A stretch of DNA of 64,000 nucleotides from CAWJNF01 sp963844235 (GCA_963844235.1 CAWJNF010000004.1:682001-746000); one strand, 5' to 3'; positions 52,840 to 61,679 are shown, numbered from the stretch's first letter. A program made the numbers and translations. Notes: generated by a model from the letters alone, not told the origin.

Positions 52840-54009
52840 CTAGCTGTAGGTCGACGGGCCCGGACGAGCTGAAGCAAGCGCCAGTTTGACGGCGCGGACG
52901 AGCGGCGCCGGTAACTCATCCGCGCGCGCGTGTGCGAGTTGGGTCCACGCCCGCCCCGGTTTGTGGGCTTTGCCGTGGAAGCCGGTGACCCCCTCGAAGT
53001 CGGGCTCGAGGACGATGGTCCGGCGTGCGCCCGCCCGGCGTCGGATGAGCGCGTTCAACCGCACTTCGGATTCGAGCGGCTCGCGGCCGGGCCGCAGGTC
53101 GCTGTCGTGGACAACGACGTAGGGGATGCGAGCCCTGTCGCATATCTCGACGAACAAGGGCAGGTTAGACTTGCCGCCGCACTCGACAATAGAGATCTGC
53201 TCGCGGTCAGCGTCGTGGCCAAGCGCGTGGAAGACAAACGGGAGCGCCATCTTCTCCGTCATCCCCTCGACGAGGATCGCCGCGCGCGAGAAGAAGAGCT
53301 CGGCCCGCTCGGCGTCGAACTGGCATAAGGCGCGGAACGCGTCGTCGACGTCGATCGGGCGCAGGCGCTCAATCGCAGTCACGCCGAGCTCGTCACGGCT
53401 GACGAGATTGACCTCCTCGAGCGCCGCGACGTTAAGTAGGCCCGGCGAGTGCGTCGTGAAGAAGACCTGGTTCCCGCGCTCGGCGAGCCGGTGTACGAGA
53501 CGGTAGAGGTAGCGATGCCCTTGCGGAGCGAGGAAGAGCTCGGGCTCCTCGATCGCAAAGACGACGCCCTCGACCTCGCTCGCGCATGCCTCTAGGCCCC
53601 GCACCAATGCGACGCGCGGCGCGGGCGCGCGCTCGAGTGCTGCCCTGATCGATTCGTGGATCACCCCAGTCGGGCCGTCCGCCCTCCCGCCGATGAGACC
53701 GCCGCCGCGAAGCGCCGCCGGGAAATGGATGATCGGCGGCGCACCGTCACGATCGGCGAGCGAGACCGTCCGACCTCCGGCGAGCGTCGCCTCGATCGAG
53801 AGCTCACGCTCACCGACGGTCACGTCTGTCGACGAGACCTCGAAGCCGGGATCAAGCAGGGCACGAATGGCAAAGAGCGCGTTCGACTTGCCGGCACCCG
53901 GCTCGCCGATCAGGGCACAGATCGGGCCCGGACGTAGCACCAAACGGCGGGCGCTCCGGAAGTTAACGACACGGATCTCACATAGGAGGGCGCCGCTCAC
54001 AGCATCCAA
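52840..54009 (-). CDS. Compact OLD-like ATPase-TOPRIM protein
   Basis: 389 residues. N-terminal ABC-type ATPase: IRVVNFRSARRLVLRPG, Walker A LIGEPGAGKSNALFA (35-42), Walker B VVFAIEEPELFLAPQG, and H-loop FFTTHSPGLLN. C-terminal TOPRIM: AAILVEGMTEKMALPF and the acidic VVHDSDLRPG, expected metal ligands of OLD nucleases. The insert between Walker A and B is much shorter than in full OLD proteins (usually 500-650 residues). No UvrD-type partner is adjacent, so this is not a Gabija locus. Function may be DNA cleavage or defence, by family analogy. Confidence 0.8.
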   Translation of the reverse strand: MDAVSGALLCEIRVVNFRSARRLVLRPGPICALIGEPGAGKSNALFAIRALLDPGFEVSSTDVTVGERELSIEATLAGGRTVSLADRDGAPPIIHFPAALRGGGLIGGRADGPTGVIHESIRAALERAPAPRVALVRGLEACASEVEGVVFAIEEPELFLAPQGHRYLYRLVHRLAERGNQVFFTTHSPGLLNVAALEEVNLVSRDELGVTAIERLRPIDVDDAFRALCQFDAERAELFFSRAAILVEGMTEKMALPFVFHALGHDADREQISIVECGGKSNLPLFVEICDRARIPYVVVHDSDLRPGREPLESEVRLNALIRRRAGARRTIVLEPDFEGVTGFHGKAHKPGRAWTQLAHARADELPAPLVRAVKLALASARPGPSTYS

Positions 54010-54068
54010 GCCGACTTCCGATGCTCCGCCACCATCGTCGCCGAACGCTGTTTAGGGGGCGGTTTCCA

Positions 54069-54356
54069 TCACCGCGTTTCTAGCCGGTGCACCTCGTAGA
54101 CATCGGGCTGGCCCGGGTCGATACCGACCTCCTGCAGGAGAGGCATTAGCTTCTCGCCGAACGCCTCCCACTGCTCGCGTGACTCCCAGATCTCGCTGAC
54201 GTGGAGGTCTCCGTCCGTCCCGAAGCAGACATGCGCGACGCACCCCTCGGGCAGCTCCGTTTCGCTGAGTCCCAGTCCGCTGTTGATGTGCTGTACCCCC
54301 TCGTCGTATTTGGCCGCTGTCAGCGACACCGGGTTGTAACGGATGACAACGCTCAT
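54069..54356 (-). CDS. Small ABM/EthD-like alpha+beta protein
   Basis: 95 residues from ATG 54,356, with AAGGAG 7 nt upstream. SVVIRYNPVSLTAAKYDEGV, HVCFGTDGDLHVSEIWESRE and QWEAFGEKLMPLLQEVG match dimeric alpha+beta barrel proteins (antibiotic biosynthesis monooxygenase-like), many of which have no known substrate. Soluble. Confidence 0.75.
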   Translation of the reverse strand: MSVVIRYNPVSLTAAKYDEGVQHINSGLGLSETELPEGCVAHVCFGTDGDLHVSEIWESREQWEAFGEKLMPLLQEVGIDPGQPDVYEVHRLETR

Positions 54357-54983
54357 CACGCGCTCCTTGATCGGGGAGGCGATCATACGCGTGTGTCCGC
54401 TGATGGCGTGCCAGGCTGGACATGCTGACGCCCCGGCGTAGCCACAGTCGCTGTCGAGCCCGCGTCGGTCACCAGCGTCTCGAGCGCATCGGCGGCGACG
54501 CGACGTCGTTCTCGGCTGGAGGTGGGCGTCAGCGGCCGGGTGGCGATCTACGCGAATCCGACGCTACGCGGAACCCGCGTGGTCGAGCCAAGAGCGTCGG
54601 CGAGAAGCGCAGGATCTGCGAGACAGTGCTGGACCGGTGACGGACCGGATCTCGCCCGGCGGCCCCGTGTCGACGCCGCCCGACGGGTGAGGGCGAGTGA
54701 CCGAGCTCGAGGCCCCCACGGCGCGACAGGGGCTCCTGTGGCCTCGGTCCCTGCTCGAAAGAGCCATCGACTAGGCACAGCCGGCACCGGGGCGTACCCT
54801 CGCCGTGCCGGCGTCGTCGTCGTGGTCAAGCTCGCGAGCGTGCCCTGAAGGTGGGCCTGCGGCGAGGCCCCGGTCTATCAGGAGTAGGGCGGCTTGCGCC
54901 GCCGGTTTGTGCACTCCGTCTCGAACCGCCGCGCGGCCAGCTGCGAACCGCCGGCCGTGTTCGGTTTACGGAAGGAGGTCATC
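54357..54983. other. Geneless stretch with repeat copy C
   Basis: No supported gene; holds dispersed repeat family 1, copy C, and the ribosome site (GAAGGAGG) of the HAF-repeat gene at its right end. Confidence 0.5.
54625..54872 (+). repeat. Dispersed repeat family 1, copy C
   Basis: The longest copy. Alignable with A across its length and with B at the right end, including TGAAGGTGGGCCTGCGGCGA. Copies are all in the same orientation. Confidence 0.6.
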
Positions 54984-56061
54984 ATGACGGTACTCCGTCA
55001 CATGATTCGGCGTCCGGCGATGCTCGCGGCGCTTGCGGCCGCGGTGGCGCTGGCTGCGCTCGCCGCGGCTTCGGGCGGCGCCGCGGCGAAGCCGAGGACA
55101 CCTGCCCTCGGCTTCGACCCTCGTGTGCTCCCCGCGATCGATCTCGGCTCCGAGGCGGGGCGCAGAGCGCGGCCGCCGGTCGGTGTCTCGAACGCCAGCC
55201 TGCTGTTCGAGAAGGGTGTCTTCCGGCCGCTGCCGGACGTGCCCGGCGCGGCGGTGACGACGCACCTGCGGAACAACAACCGCGGCCAGCTCGTGGGCAT
55301 TTACGCCGACCTCTCGGACGGAACGCCGCGGCTGCGTGGCTTCCTGATGGCGAAGAGCGGCGGGGTGACGAGGATCGACGTCCCAGGAGCGACGGACACG
55401 CTACCGCTGGGGATCAACGATCGGGGAATGGTGGTGGGCGGCTGGCTGGGCCTCGGACGCGACCGTCGACCCGGTCACCGGCGAGACCGGGCCGGTGCAC
55501 GGGTTCGTCTGGGAGCGCGGGCGCTACACGACGTTCGACCTGCCCGGCGCGACGGTCACCGCGCCATACGAGATCAACAACCGTGGCCAGATCGTCGGCA
55601 ACTACGTCGACGCAGAGGGGGTGCAGCACGGCTTCGTGCTCCGCGACGGCACGGTCACGACGATCGACCACCCGGCCGCCGCGCAGGCGCCGGACCTGAC
55701 CGGGACGAGGGTGGTCGGGATCGACGACCGCGGCCGACTGGTCGGCTCGTACGGCGACAATGCCGGTCTGATCCACGCCTGGCGCTGGGAGGACGGGGAG
55801 TTCACCGGCCTCGAGCCGCCGGGAGGCCTGCAGGCCGAGGCGAGCGAGATCGACGAGCGTGGCCGGATCATCGGCCGTTACCTCGACGCAACGCCGAAGC
55901 TGCGCAGCTTCCTGCTCGAGCGGGGCCGCTACACGAGGATCGACGTCCCGACTCGCTGCGATACGGCCGCGTTCGGACTCAACGATCGCGGTCAGATCGT
56001 GATCGCCGCCGCCGGCACCACGGACGGCTCGACCTGTCCGCAGCAAGGAGGTAACTCGTGA
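54984..56061 (+). pseudogene. Secreted HAF-repeat protein with one frame break
   Basis: ATG 54,984 with GAAGGAGG 6 nt upstream. Signal peptide (RRPAMLAALAAAVALAALAA). Then HAF-type beta-propeller repeats, each with a ...DLPGATxT..INNRGQIVGxY pattern: NNNRGQLVGIY and INDRGMVVGGW in the first frame; after a +1 shift near 55,450, INNRGQIVGNY, IDDRGRLVGSY, IDERGRIIGRY and LNDRGQIV in the second. About 359 residues overall. Exported, function unknown. The stop overlaps the start of a degenerate second copy (GTGA). Confidence 0.75.
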
Positions 56062-56330
56062 AGCTTCTCGGATACGCATCCGACGCGTCGCGTTCCTGCT
56101 CGCCGCTGGTGGGTCGGCACCTGGATCGATCCCGACAGCGCCTACCACGGCTTCCTGCGCGAGCGCAACGGCGCGATAAACGACGTTCGACGCGCCCGGC
56201 GCCGCGCCGACGCAGGGTGGCACTGCCCCGACCGGCATCAACGAACGAGGCCAGATCGTGGGTTCCGCCTACGACGAGCAGGGAGGCAGCCGAGGCTTCC
56301 TCTATCACCGCGGACGTTCACCCCATCGAC
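56058..56330 (+). pseudogene. Degenerate second HAF-repeat gene
   Basis: GTG 56,058 keeps a perfect AAGGAGG ribosome site, but the reading frame breaks within 10 codons. Pieces in different phases still read as the same family: a signal-like RRVAFLLAAGG, then WIDPDSAYHGFLRERNGA, then TFDAPGAAPTQGGTAP, then INERGQIVGSAYDE and GGSRGFLYHRG. At least two frame breaks; no full protein can be read. Confidence 0.6.
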
Positions 56331-56543
56331 GAAAGTACCCTGCTGAGAGGCCACGCTTGCTGTTGGCCGGAGTTCGCCCGGGCCGGTCAGGAGGGCCGAT
56401 GGACACCCTATGGAACACTCGCTCTTGCGCGAACGGCTAGCCGCCGCTTGCTACGAAGACCCCCGGCGCGCTCGACGGCGGGCGCCGGGCCTACGGCTCG
56501 GTCCGATGAAAGAATGGCGGCGGTGAATGCCGCGGGCGCGACG

Positions 56544-57605
56544 ATGAACGGTGAGTCGCTGTGGCCGCGGCTCGCGGGGCTGTCGCTGATCATCGAGGCG
56601 TGCGAGTACGATCGGCTGCACGCCGTCCTCGCCTACGAGTTCGAGCGCATCACGACGCACGTGCGGCTCGTCGGCGCCGGCGCCGACGGGTTGGGCGAAG
56701 ACGTCTCGGTGTTCCGTGAGGACGGCACCGCGCTGCACGAGACGCGGCCGTCGCTGCCGGTCGAGGGCGAGTGGACGCTGGCGGGCTTCTGCGACCATCT
56801 CGCCACGCTCGAGCTGTGGCCGGAGCCGCCGGAGTGGGATGTGGCGCTGCGCTTCCGCAGGTGGGCGTTCGAGTCGGCGGCGCTCGATCTCGCGCTGCGC
56901 CAGGCCGGCCGCTCGCTGCACGATGTGCTGGGGCTGGTGCCGCGGCCGGTGCGTTTCGTCAACTCGCTTGGTCTCGGCAAGGAGCCTTCGATCGAGCCGG
57001 TGCGCCGGCGGCTCGCCCGCTCTCCCGGTGTGCGCTTCAAGCTCGACGCGGAGGCGACCTGGACGTCGGCGCTCGTCGACGAGGTCGCGGCGACCGGCGC
57101 GGTCGACACGATCGACTTCAAGGGCCAGTACGGCTTCGAGGTTGAGGATCGCGAGGCGCTGGGTGGGCTGTACGACCACGTGCTGGCGGCGTTCCCGGAC
57201 GCCTACCTGGAGGATCCGCACGACCTGCCCGAGATCGCGCAGCGGCTCGGCGATCAGCTCGAGCGCGTGTCGTATGATTCGCCGATCCGCAGCGCCGAGG
57301 ACATCGGTGCGACGCCGCTGGCCGCGCGCGTGGTGAACGTGAAGCCGTCGCGGATCGGTAGCCTGCGCTCGTTGTTGGAGGTCTACGCGCGTTGCGCGCG
57401 GGAGCGGCGGCCGACGTACGGCGGTGGCATGGGCGAGCTGGGCGTGGGCCGCGGGCAGATCGAGCTGCTCGCCGCGCTGTTCCACGCCGACGCGCCCAAC
57501 GACGTGGCGCCGAGCGCCTACAACGAGGACGACCCGCCGGGCGGCCTGCCGGCCAGCCCGCTGGCGCCGCGCCCCGAGGCCACCGGCTTCCGCTGGGCGG
57601 CGTAG
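56544..57605 (+). CDS. Enolase-superfamily (OSBS/MR-like) protein
   Basis: 353 residues from ATG 56,544 (ATG 56,514 also in frame). Two-domain layout: alpha/beta cap (about 1-110), then a barrel with VRFKLDAEATW (Lys), DTIDFKGQYG (Asp), AYLEDPHDLPE (Glu), YDSPIRSAEDIG (Asp) and VNVKPSRIGSLRSL (Lys), followed by GGMGELGVGRGQIELLAALFH. Residues are at the positions of metal and catalytic groups, but the set is not the exact mandelate racemase signature, so the reaction is unknown. The frame upstream to 56,058 belongs to the HAF remnant. Confidence 0.82.
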   Translation: MNGESLWPRLAGLSLIIEACEYDRLHAVLAYEFERITTHVRLVGAGADGLGEDVSVFREDGTALHETRPSLPVEGEWTLAGFCDHLATLELWPEPPEWDVALRFRRWAFESAALDLALRQAGRSLHDVLGLVPRPVRFVNSLGLGKEPSIEPVRRRLARSPGVRFKLDAEATWTSALVDEVAATGAVDTIDFKGQYGFEVEDREALGGLYDHVLAAFPDAYLEDPHDLPEIAQRLGDQLERVSYDSPIRSAEDIGATPLAARVVNVKPSRIGSLRSLLEVYARCARERRPTYGGGMGELGVGRGQIELLAALFHADAPNDVAPSAYNEDDPPGGLPASPLAPRPEATGFRWAA

Positions 57606-57774
57606 ACGCGCACCACTCGCGCTTGTGTTGCCAGGGATGGTCGGCCGGCCCAGCCGCATGCTTGCCTCGGCCGGTATGCGTATCCGGAGGACGATTGGCA
57701 CCCGAGCCACGAGCAGGCCGCAGCGATGGGCGACCAGTTCTTCTGCAGCGCGATCCTCTTCGAATCCCTTCAGG

Positions 57775-58350
57775 TCAATGGAGGGTGGGTCGGTAGATGA
57801 GCTCTTGGATGTGACCGTCGAGCGTCCGGTGCTCGACCAGCTCCAGATCGAAGTCAGCCGCACCCTGGAAGATCGGGTCCAGTCCGGTCTGACCGGTGAT
57901 GACAGGGAAGAGCGTGACCTGTACGCGGTCGACTAGGCCGGCAGCCATCAGCGCCCGGTTCAACGACAGGCTGCCGTGCGAGCGCAACGGCACCTCGGAC
58001 TCCTCCTTGAGCCGGGCGACCACGTCGACGGCGTCACCGCTCACGACGGTCGCGTTCGGCCAGTCGAGGGGGCCTTCCAGCGTCGTCGACACCACCGTTG
58101 CCGGCATGCTCCTCATCCGAGTGACCCATGGGTCACGCACTTCGGACTCCTCGGTGCTCGAGGCCAGCATCCGCGCGAATGCCCGATACGTGTTGGCCCC
58201 GAAGACCATCCGCTGCTCCGGGCCGTACAAGGCAAGGCGGTGGTCGAGCAACTCGGGGCCTTGCTTGCCCCAGTAGCCGGTCCAGTCGCCGCCGGCGGCG
58301 CCGTAGCCGTCGAGGCTGGAAAAGACGTCGAAGGTGTAGGTAGCGGTCAT
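57775..58350 (-). CDS. DHFR/RibD C-terminal-domain-like reductase
   Basis: 191 residues from ATG 58,350, GAGGAGA 6 nt upstream. YTFDVFSSLDGYGAAGGDWTG start, YGPEQRMVFGANTYRAFARM (nucleotide-binding), LWSHGSLSLNRALMAAGLVD-like segment (LRSHGSLSLN...), then LTLFPVITGQTG. NADPH-dependent, small-molecule reductase; substrate unknown. Not a true FolA. Confidence 0.85.
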   Translation of the reverse strand: MTATYTFDVFSSLDGYGAAGGDWTGYWGKQGPELLDHRLALYGPEQRMVFGANTYRAFARMLASSTEESEVRDPWVTRMRSMPATVVSTTLEGPLDWPNATVVSGDAVDVVARLKEESEVPLRSHGSLSLNRALMAAGLVDRVQVTLFPVITGQTGLDPIFQGAADFDLELVEHRTLDGHIQELIYRPTLH

Positions 58351-58708
58351 GTCGTTCTCCTCGAGTGCGGGTTGATGGGTGTGACCTCGTGAACCGATCC
58401 GTCTCGCGTGAGAGCCGGTCATTGGTGGGTGCAGGCTCGTTGTTGGTCGTCCTTCGATACGACCGGACCGCCGCACCGATCTCATCGGTCGCAGCAGAGT
58501 CCATCCGAGAAGGGACCTGCGACCATGAAGCTGACGACCACCACGAACGTCTCCCTCTCTCGACGGCGTGATGCAGGGGTGCGGCGGTCGGACGAGGACA
58601 GCAGCCTCGCGCGCGCGCCGTCCTGGTGGCCGAGTGTCCTGAGTTGCCGTTCGACCCCGTGGCGGCCAATCGAGAGGTCGTCCTTTCTTCTCTGACTAAG
58701 ATCAGAGA
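58351..58708. other. Intergenic stretch with a DHFR-like remnant and MarR operator
   Basis: Besides the truncated DHFR-family start at 58,525 and the palindrome at 58,688, no gene or RNA was seen. Confidence 0.5.
58525..58630 (+). pseudogene. Truncated second DHFR/RibD-like gene start
   Basis: ATG 58,525 with a GAGAAGGGA site. MKLTTTTNVSL then, after a one-base shift, DGVMQGCGG, then, after another, DEDSS: the start of the MKLTTTTNVSLDGVMQG DHFR-family type. The rest of the gene is absent. A remnant of about 35 codons next to an intact relative on the other strand. Confidence 0.55.
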
Positions 58709-58709
58709 A
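58688..58709. promoter_or_regulatory. MarR-type operator overlapping the start of marR-gnat
   Basis: TTCTCTGA-CTAAGA-TCAGAGAA: 8-bp arms, 6-bp spacer. A TAAGAT -10 box at 58,697 lies inside it and ends 6 nt before ATG 58,709. Binding there would block polymerase, so autoregulation is likely. Confidence 0.65.
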
Positions 58710-59596
58710 TGACGGACGATCCCGTCGGCCAGGTTCGCAGCTTCAACCGGCTCCTCACGCAGCGGGTCGGCGCCCTCGAAGATCGCTATCTGGCGCGGGA
58801 CCGGCCTCTCGGGGAGGCGCGTCTGCTCTGGGAGATCGGCGTGGAGGGAAGCGACGTGCGGCGGCTGCGCTCTCGGCTCGACCTCGATTCTGGCTATCTC
58901 AGCCGCCTTCTGCGCTCGCTGCAGGATGCCGGGCTGGCCAGCGTGGAGCAGAGCGCGGATGACAGGCGCGTACACAGAGTCCAGCTCACACCAGCCGGGC
59001 TTGCCGAGCGGGAGGTGCTCGACCGGCGCAGCGACGAGCTTGCTCGTTCGTTTCTGGAGCCTCTGAGCGGGCCACGGCGCGAGCGCCTCGTGGCCGCGAT
59101 GGCCGAGATCGAGCGGCTCCTGACGGCCGCTCTGGTCGAGGTCAGGGCCGTCGACCCGGCTCATCGCGACGCACAGCTGTGCCTCAACGAGTACGTGGTC
59201 GAGCTTGGCCGGCGCTTCGACGCTGGCTTCGATCCTTCGCTGAGCATCTCCGCCGAGCTCCACGAGCTGAGCCCCCCGAACGGCGCCTTCCTCCTTGCGA
59301 CGCTGTGGGGCGAGCCAGTCGGCTGCGGTGCCCTGAAGCTTCACGGCAACGAACCGGCGGAACTCAAACGCATGTGGGTCGCCGAATCGGCACGCGGTCT
59401 GGGGATCGGGCGCCGCCTGCTCAGCGAGCTCGAAAGCCGCGCCGCGGCCGAGGGCGTCCGCGTGATCAGGCTCGAGACGAACGAGACACTCACCGAAGCG
59501 ATCGGTCTCTATCGCTCCGCGGGCTACCGCGAGGTCGACGCGTTCAACGACGAGCCGTATGCACACCACTGGTTCGAGAAGCAACTCGATCCGTAG
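58709..59596 (+). CDS. MarR-GNAT fusion protein
   Basis: 295 residues. N-terminal MarR winged helix (about 10-140): RLLWEIGVEGSDVRRLRSRLDLDSGYLSRLLRSL with ADDRRVHRVQLT wing. C-terminal GNAT acetyltransferase (about 155-290): GAFLLATLWGEPVGCGALKLHG, KRMWVAESARGLGIGRRLL (acetyl-CoA loop with the R/Q-x-x-G-x-G/A pattern), IRLETNETLTEAIGLYRSAGY. This domain pair is common in actinobacteria. It likely represses its own promoter and acetylates a small molecule. Confidence 0.92.
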   Translation: MTDDPVGQVRSFNRLLTQRVGALEDRYLARDRPLGEARLLWEIGVEGSDVRRLRSRLDLDSGYLSRLLRSLQDAGLASVEQSADDRRVHRVQLTPAGLAEREVLDRRSDELARSFLEPLSGPRRERLVAAMAEIERLLTAALVEVRAVDPAHRDAQLCLNEYVVELGRRFDAGFDPSLSISAELHELSPPNGAFLLATLWGEPVGCGALKLHGNEPAELKRMWVAESARGLGIGRRLLSELESRAAAEGVRVIRLETNETLTEAIGLYRSAGYREVDAFNDEPYAHHWFEKQLDP

Positions 59597-59786
59597 CCGC
59601 AGCCGGGCGGCCCATCGGGCCAGTATTCCCGTTGCAGCCAGCGATCAGGCAGACACTGATCGCCGACGCGAGCAGTCGCAGACGAACGGCAAACCCCGCC
59701 TCACCTCGAAGCTACTCCGGCTGTCAGTCCCGCGCCGACCCGAACCTCGTGCCAACGTCGAGAGCGGGAGCCGACCGTTCCACGAG

Positions 59787-59792
59787 TAACGT
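59787..59792 (+). promoter_or_regulatory. -10 box of the membrane cyclase (leaderless)
   Basis: TAACGT ends 8 nt before ATG 59,801. Confidence 0.35.
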
Positions 59793-59800
59793 TTCCCGCG

Positions 59801-61150
59801 ATGCATCTCCGGGACCGGATTCGACCGGCGGCGGATCGACTCACTGCGCGCCTGGCGCATGTCGGCGCGGATCCTCGCGACGACGAGGACATGCGTGCTC
59901 GAAAGAGGCTGCTGGTCCTGATCTCAGTGTTGATCCTGCCGGTCGCGGCCTTGTGGGGGGCGCTATATCTCGCGTTCGGATCGCCGGTCGGTGTGGTGCC
60001 ACTCCTGTACTTCGGCATCCTGCTCGGTGCGATCGCGGTCTTCTCGCGCACGCGCGACTTCCCGTGGCTGCTCCGGGTTGGCCAGGTCGCCATACTGCTC
60101 GCGCCGACGCTGTCGATGATCCCGCTCGGCGGATTCCTCGACTCCGGCGGCGTCGGCCTTTGGGGGATTCTCGCGCCGCTCGGGGCGCTCGTGTTCAGCG
60201 ACGTCCGGTCGGCGGCCCGCTGGTACGTCGCGTGGCTCGTCGTCTTCCTCGGATCGGGAATCGCGGGCGAGGTCATAGGCCCCATCGGGCCGCCGCTGCC
60301 CGTCTGGTTCACGAGCACGATGCTGGCCCTGAACATCGCGGTCGGCGGCACGATCGTGTTCATTCTGCTCGCGGTGTTCGCCGGCCAGCGCCGCGATGCG
60401 CTAGCAGCGCTCCGGCAGGAACAGGCGAAGGCCGAAAACCTCCTGCTCAACATCCTGCCACGCTCGATCGCCGACAAGCTGAAGGCACAGACCCAGCCGA
60501 TCGCGGATCAGTTCGAGTCGGCCTCGATCCTGTTTGCCGACGTGGTCGACTTCACGCCCTGGTCGGAGCGGCTCCCGCCGGCCGCGGTGGTCGGCTACCT
60601 CGATCACGTGTTCAGTCACTTCGACGAGCTCGCAGAGCGGTACGGGCTCGAGAAGATCAAGACCATCGGCGACTGCTACATGGTCGCCGCGGGCGTTCCG
60701 ACACCACGCCCCGACCACGCTCGCGCGCTCGCGCTCATGGCGCTCGACATGTTCGAGGCGACGCGCTCGGAGGACGAAGTCGGGCACCTCGGCCTCGAGC
60801 TGCGGATCGGCATCAACTCGGGCCCGGTGGTGGCCGGTGTGATCGGCCGGAAGCGCTTCCTGTACGACCTCTGGGGCGATGCCGTGAACATGGCCAGTCG
60901 CATGGAGTCCCACGGGACGCCGGGGCGGATCCAGATCACACGCGCGACATACGAGCTGCTCGCGGGCGAGTTCGACTGCGAGCCGCGGGGGACGATCGCG
61001 GTCAAGGGGAAGGGCGAGGTCGAAACCTGGTACCTCATCCGTCCACTGGGCGACCGCCCGTCAGCCGCCAACCACGAGGCCCGCGAGCCGCCGCTCGCCG
61101 CCCGAGAGCACGCCGCAAAGGTGACGCGCAGTCGATCGCTGCACGATTAG
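59801..61150 (+). CDS. Membrane-bound class III adenylate cyclase
   Basis: 449 residues. Short basic N-terminus, six membrane helices between about 35 and 195, then a signalling helix with QAKAENLLLNILPRSIADKLK (200-230) and one cyclase domain (240-430). Metal Asp in ILFADVVDFT (247) and IGDCYM (291); Lys287 in EKIKTIGD and Asp near 354 in LYDLWGDAVN are the adenine-selecting residues, so cAMP is the expected product; Arg in NMASRME completes the site. C-terminal Ala/Arg tail. A cyclase-AAA protein lies at 40-44 kb. Confidence 0.93.
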   Translation: MHLRDRIRPAADRLTARLAHVGADPRDDEDMRARKRLLVLISVLILPVAALWGALYLAFGSPVGVVPLLYFGILLGAIAVFSRTRDFPWLLRVGQVAILLAPTLSMIPLGGFLDSGGVGLWGILAPLGALVFSDVRSAARWYVAWLVVFLGSGIAGEVIGPIGPPLPVWFTSTMLALNIAVGGTIVFILLAVFAGQRRDALAALRQEQAKAENLLLNILPRSIADKLKAQTQPIADQFESASILFADVVDFTPWSERLPPAAVVGYLDHVFSHFDELAERYGLEKIKTIGDCYMVAAGVPTPRPDHARALALMALDMFEATRSEDEVGHLGLELRIGINSGPVVAGVIGRKRFLYDLWGDAVNMASRMESHGTPGRIQITRATYELLAGEFDCEPRGTIAVKGKGEVETWYLIRPLGDRPSAANHEAREPPLAAREHAAKVTRSRSLHD

Positions 61151-61187
61151 CCGGTGGACGCCACCGTTCGCGCGGTCGCCTCCGGAA

Positions 61188-61193
61188 TAGGAT
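61188..61193 (+). promoter_or_regulatory. -10 box of the DUF2269-type gene (leaderless)
   Basis: TAGGAT ends 6 nt before GTG 61,200. Confidence 0.35.
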
Positions 61194-61199
61194 CCGATC

Positions 61200-61679
61200 G
61201 TGAGCTTCGACGACTGGGTGCTCGCGCTGCACGTGCTCAGCGCGTTCGCCTGGGTCGCCGGCATCGTCCTCTTCTGGATCCTGATCGTGGCGGTGAGGCG
61301 AACGGATACGGCTGAAGGAACGATCCGGACAGAGCCGGTGGTGAAGGTCGGTAACGCAGCGATCGGCATCGGCATGGTGGGCACGATCGTCTTCGGGATC
61401 TGGCTTGCCTTCTCGGTCGGCGACTACGACATCTGGGACGGGTGGATCATCGCGGCGCTCGTTCTCTGGGTGATCTCCATGCCGCTCGGACAGCGCACCG
61501 GCGCCATCTACACGAAGGGCATGGACAAGGCGCACGAGCTTCGGATGGCCGGACACACGGGGCCGTCCGCGGAGCTCCTCTCCCTCAACCGGACCCCTTC
61601 CGGGGTCATCCTTCACTCCGCCTGGTCGGTGGTCGTTCTGCTCATTCTCATCGACATGATCTGGAAGCCGGGCGCATGA
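61200..61679 (+). CDS. DUF2269-type membrane protein
   Basis: 159 residues, four membrane helices (about 5-28, 50-72, 82-100, 135-155). Pattern WVLALHVLSAFAWVAGIVLFW resembles DUF2269/predicted integral membrane family (COG5528-like). GTG start, leaderless. Followed by a second membrane gene overlapping by 4 nt (ATGA). Unknown role. Confidence 0.75.
   Translation: MSFDDWVLALHVLSAFAWVAGIVLFWILIVAVRRTDTAEGTIRTEPVVKVGNAAIGIGMVGTIVFGIWLAFSVGDYDIWDGWIIAALVLWVISMPLGQRTGAIYTKGMDKAHELRMAGHTGPSAELLSLNRTPSGVILHSAWSVVVLLILIDMIWKPGA

Noticed and set aside
52840..54009. Gabija (GajA/GajB) defence locus
   Set aside because: The OLD-like protein is present but no UvrD/PcrA-type GajB helicase gene lies on either side.
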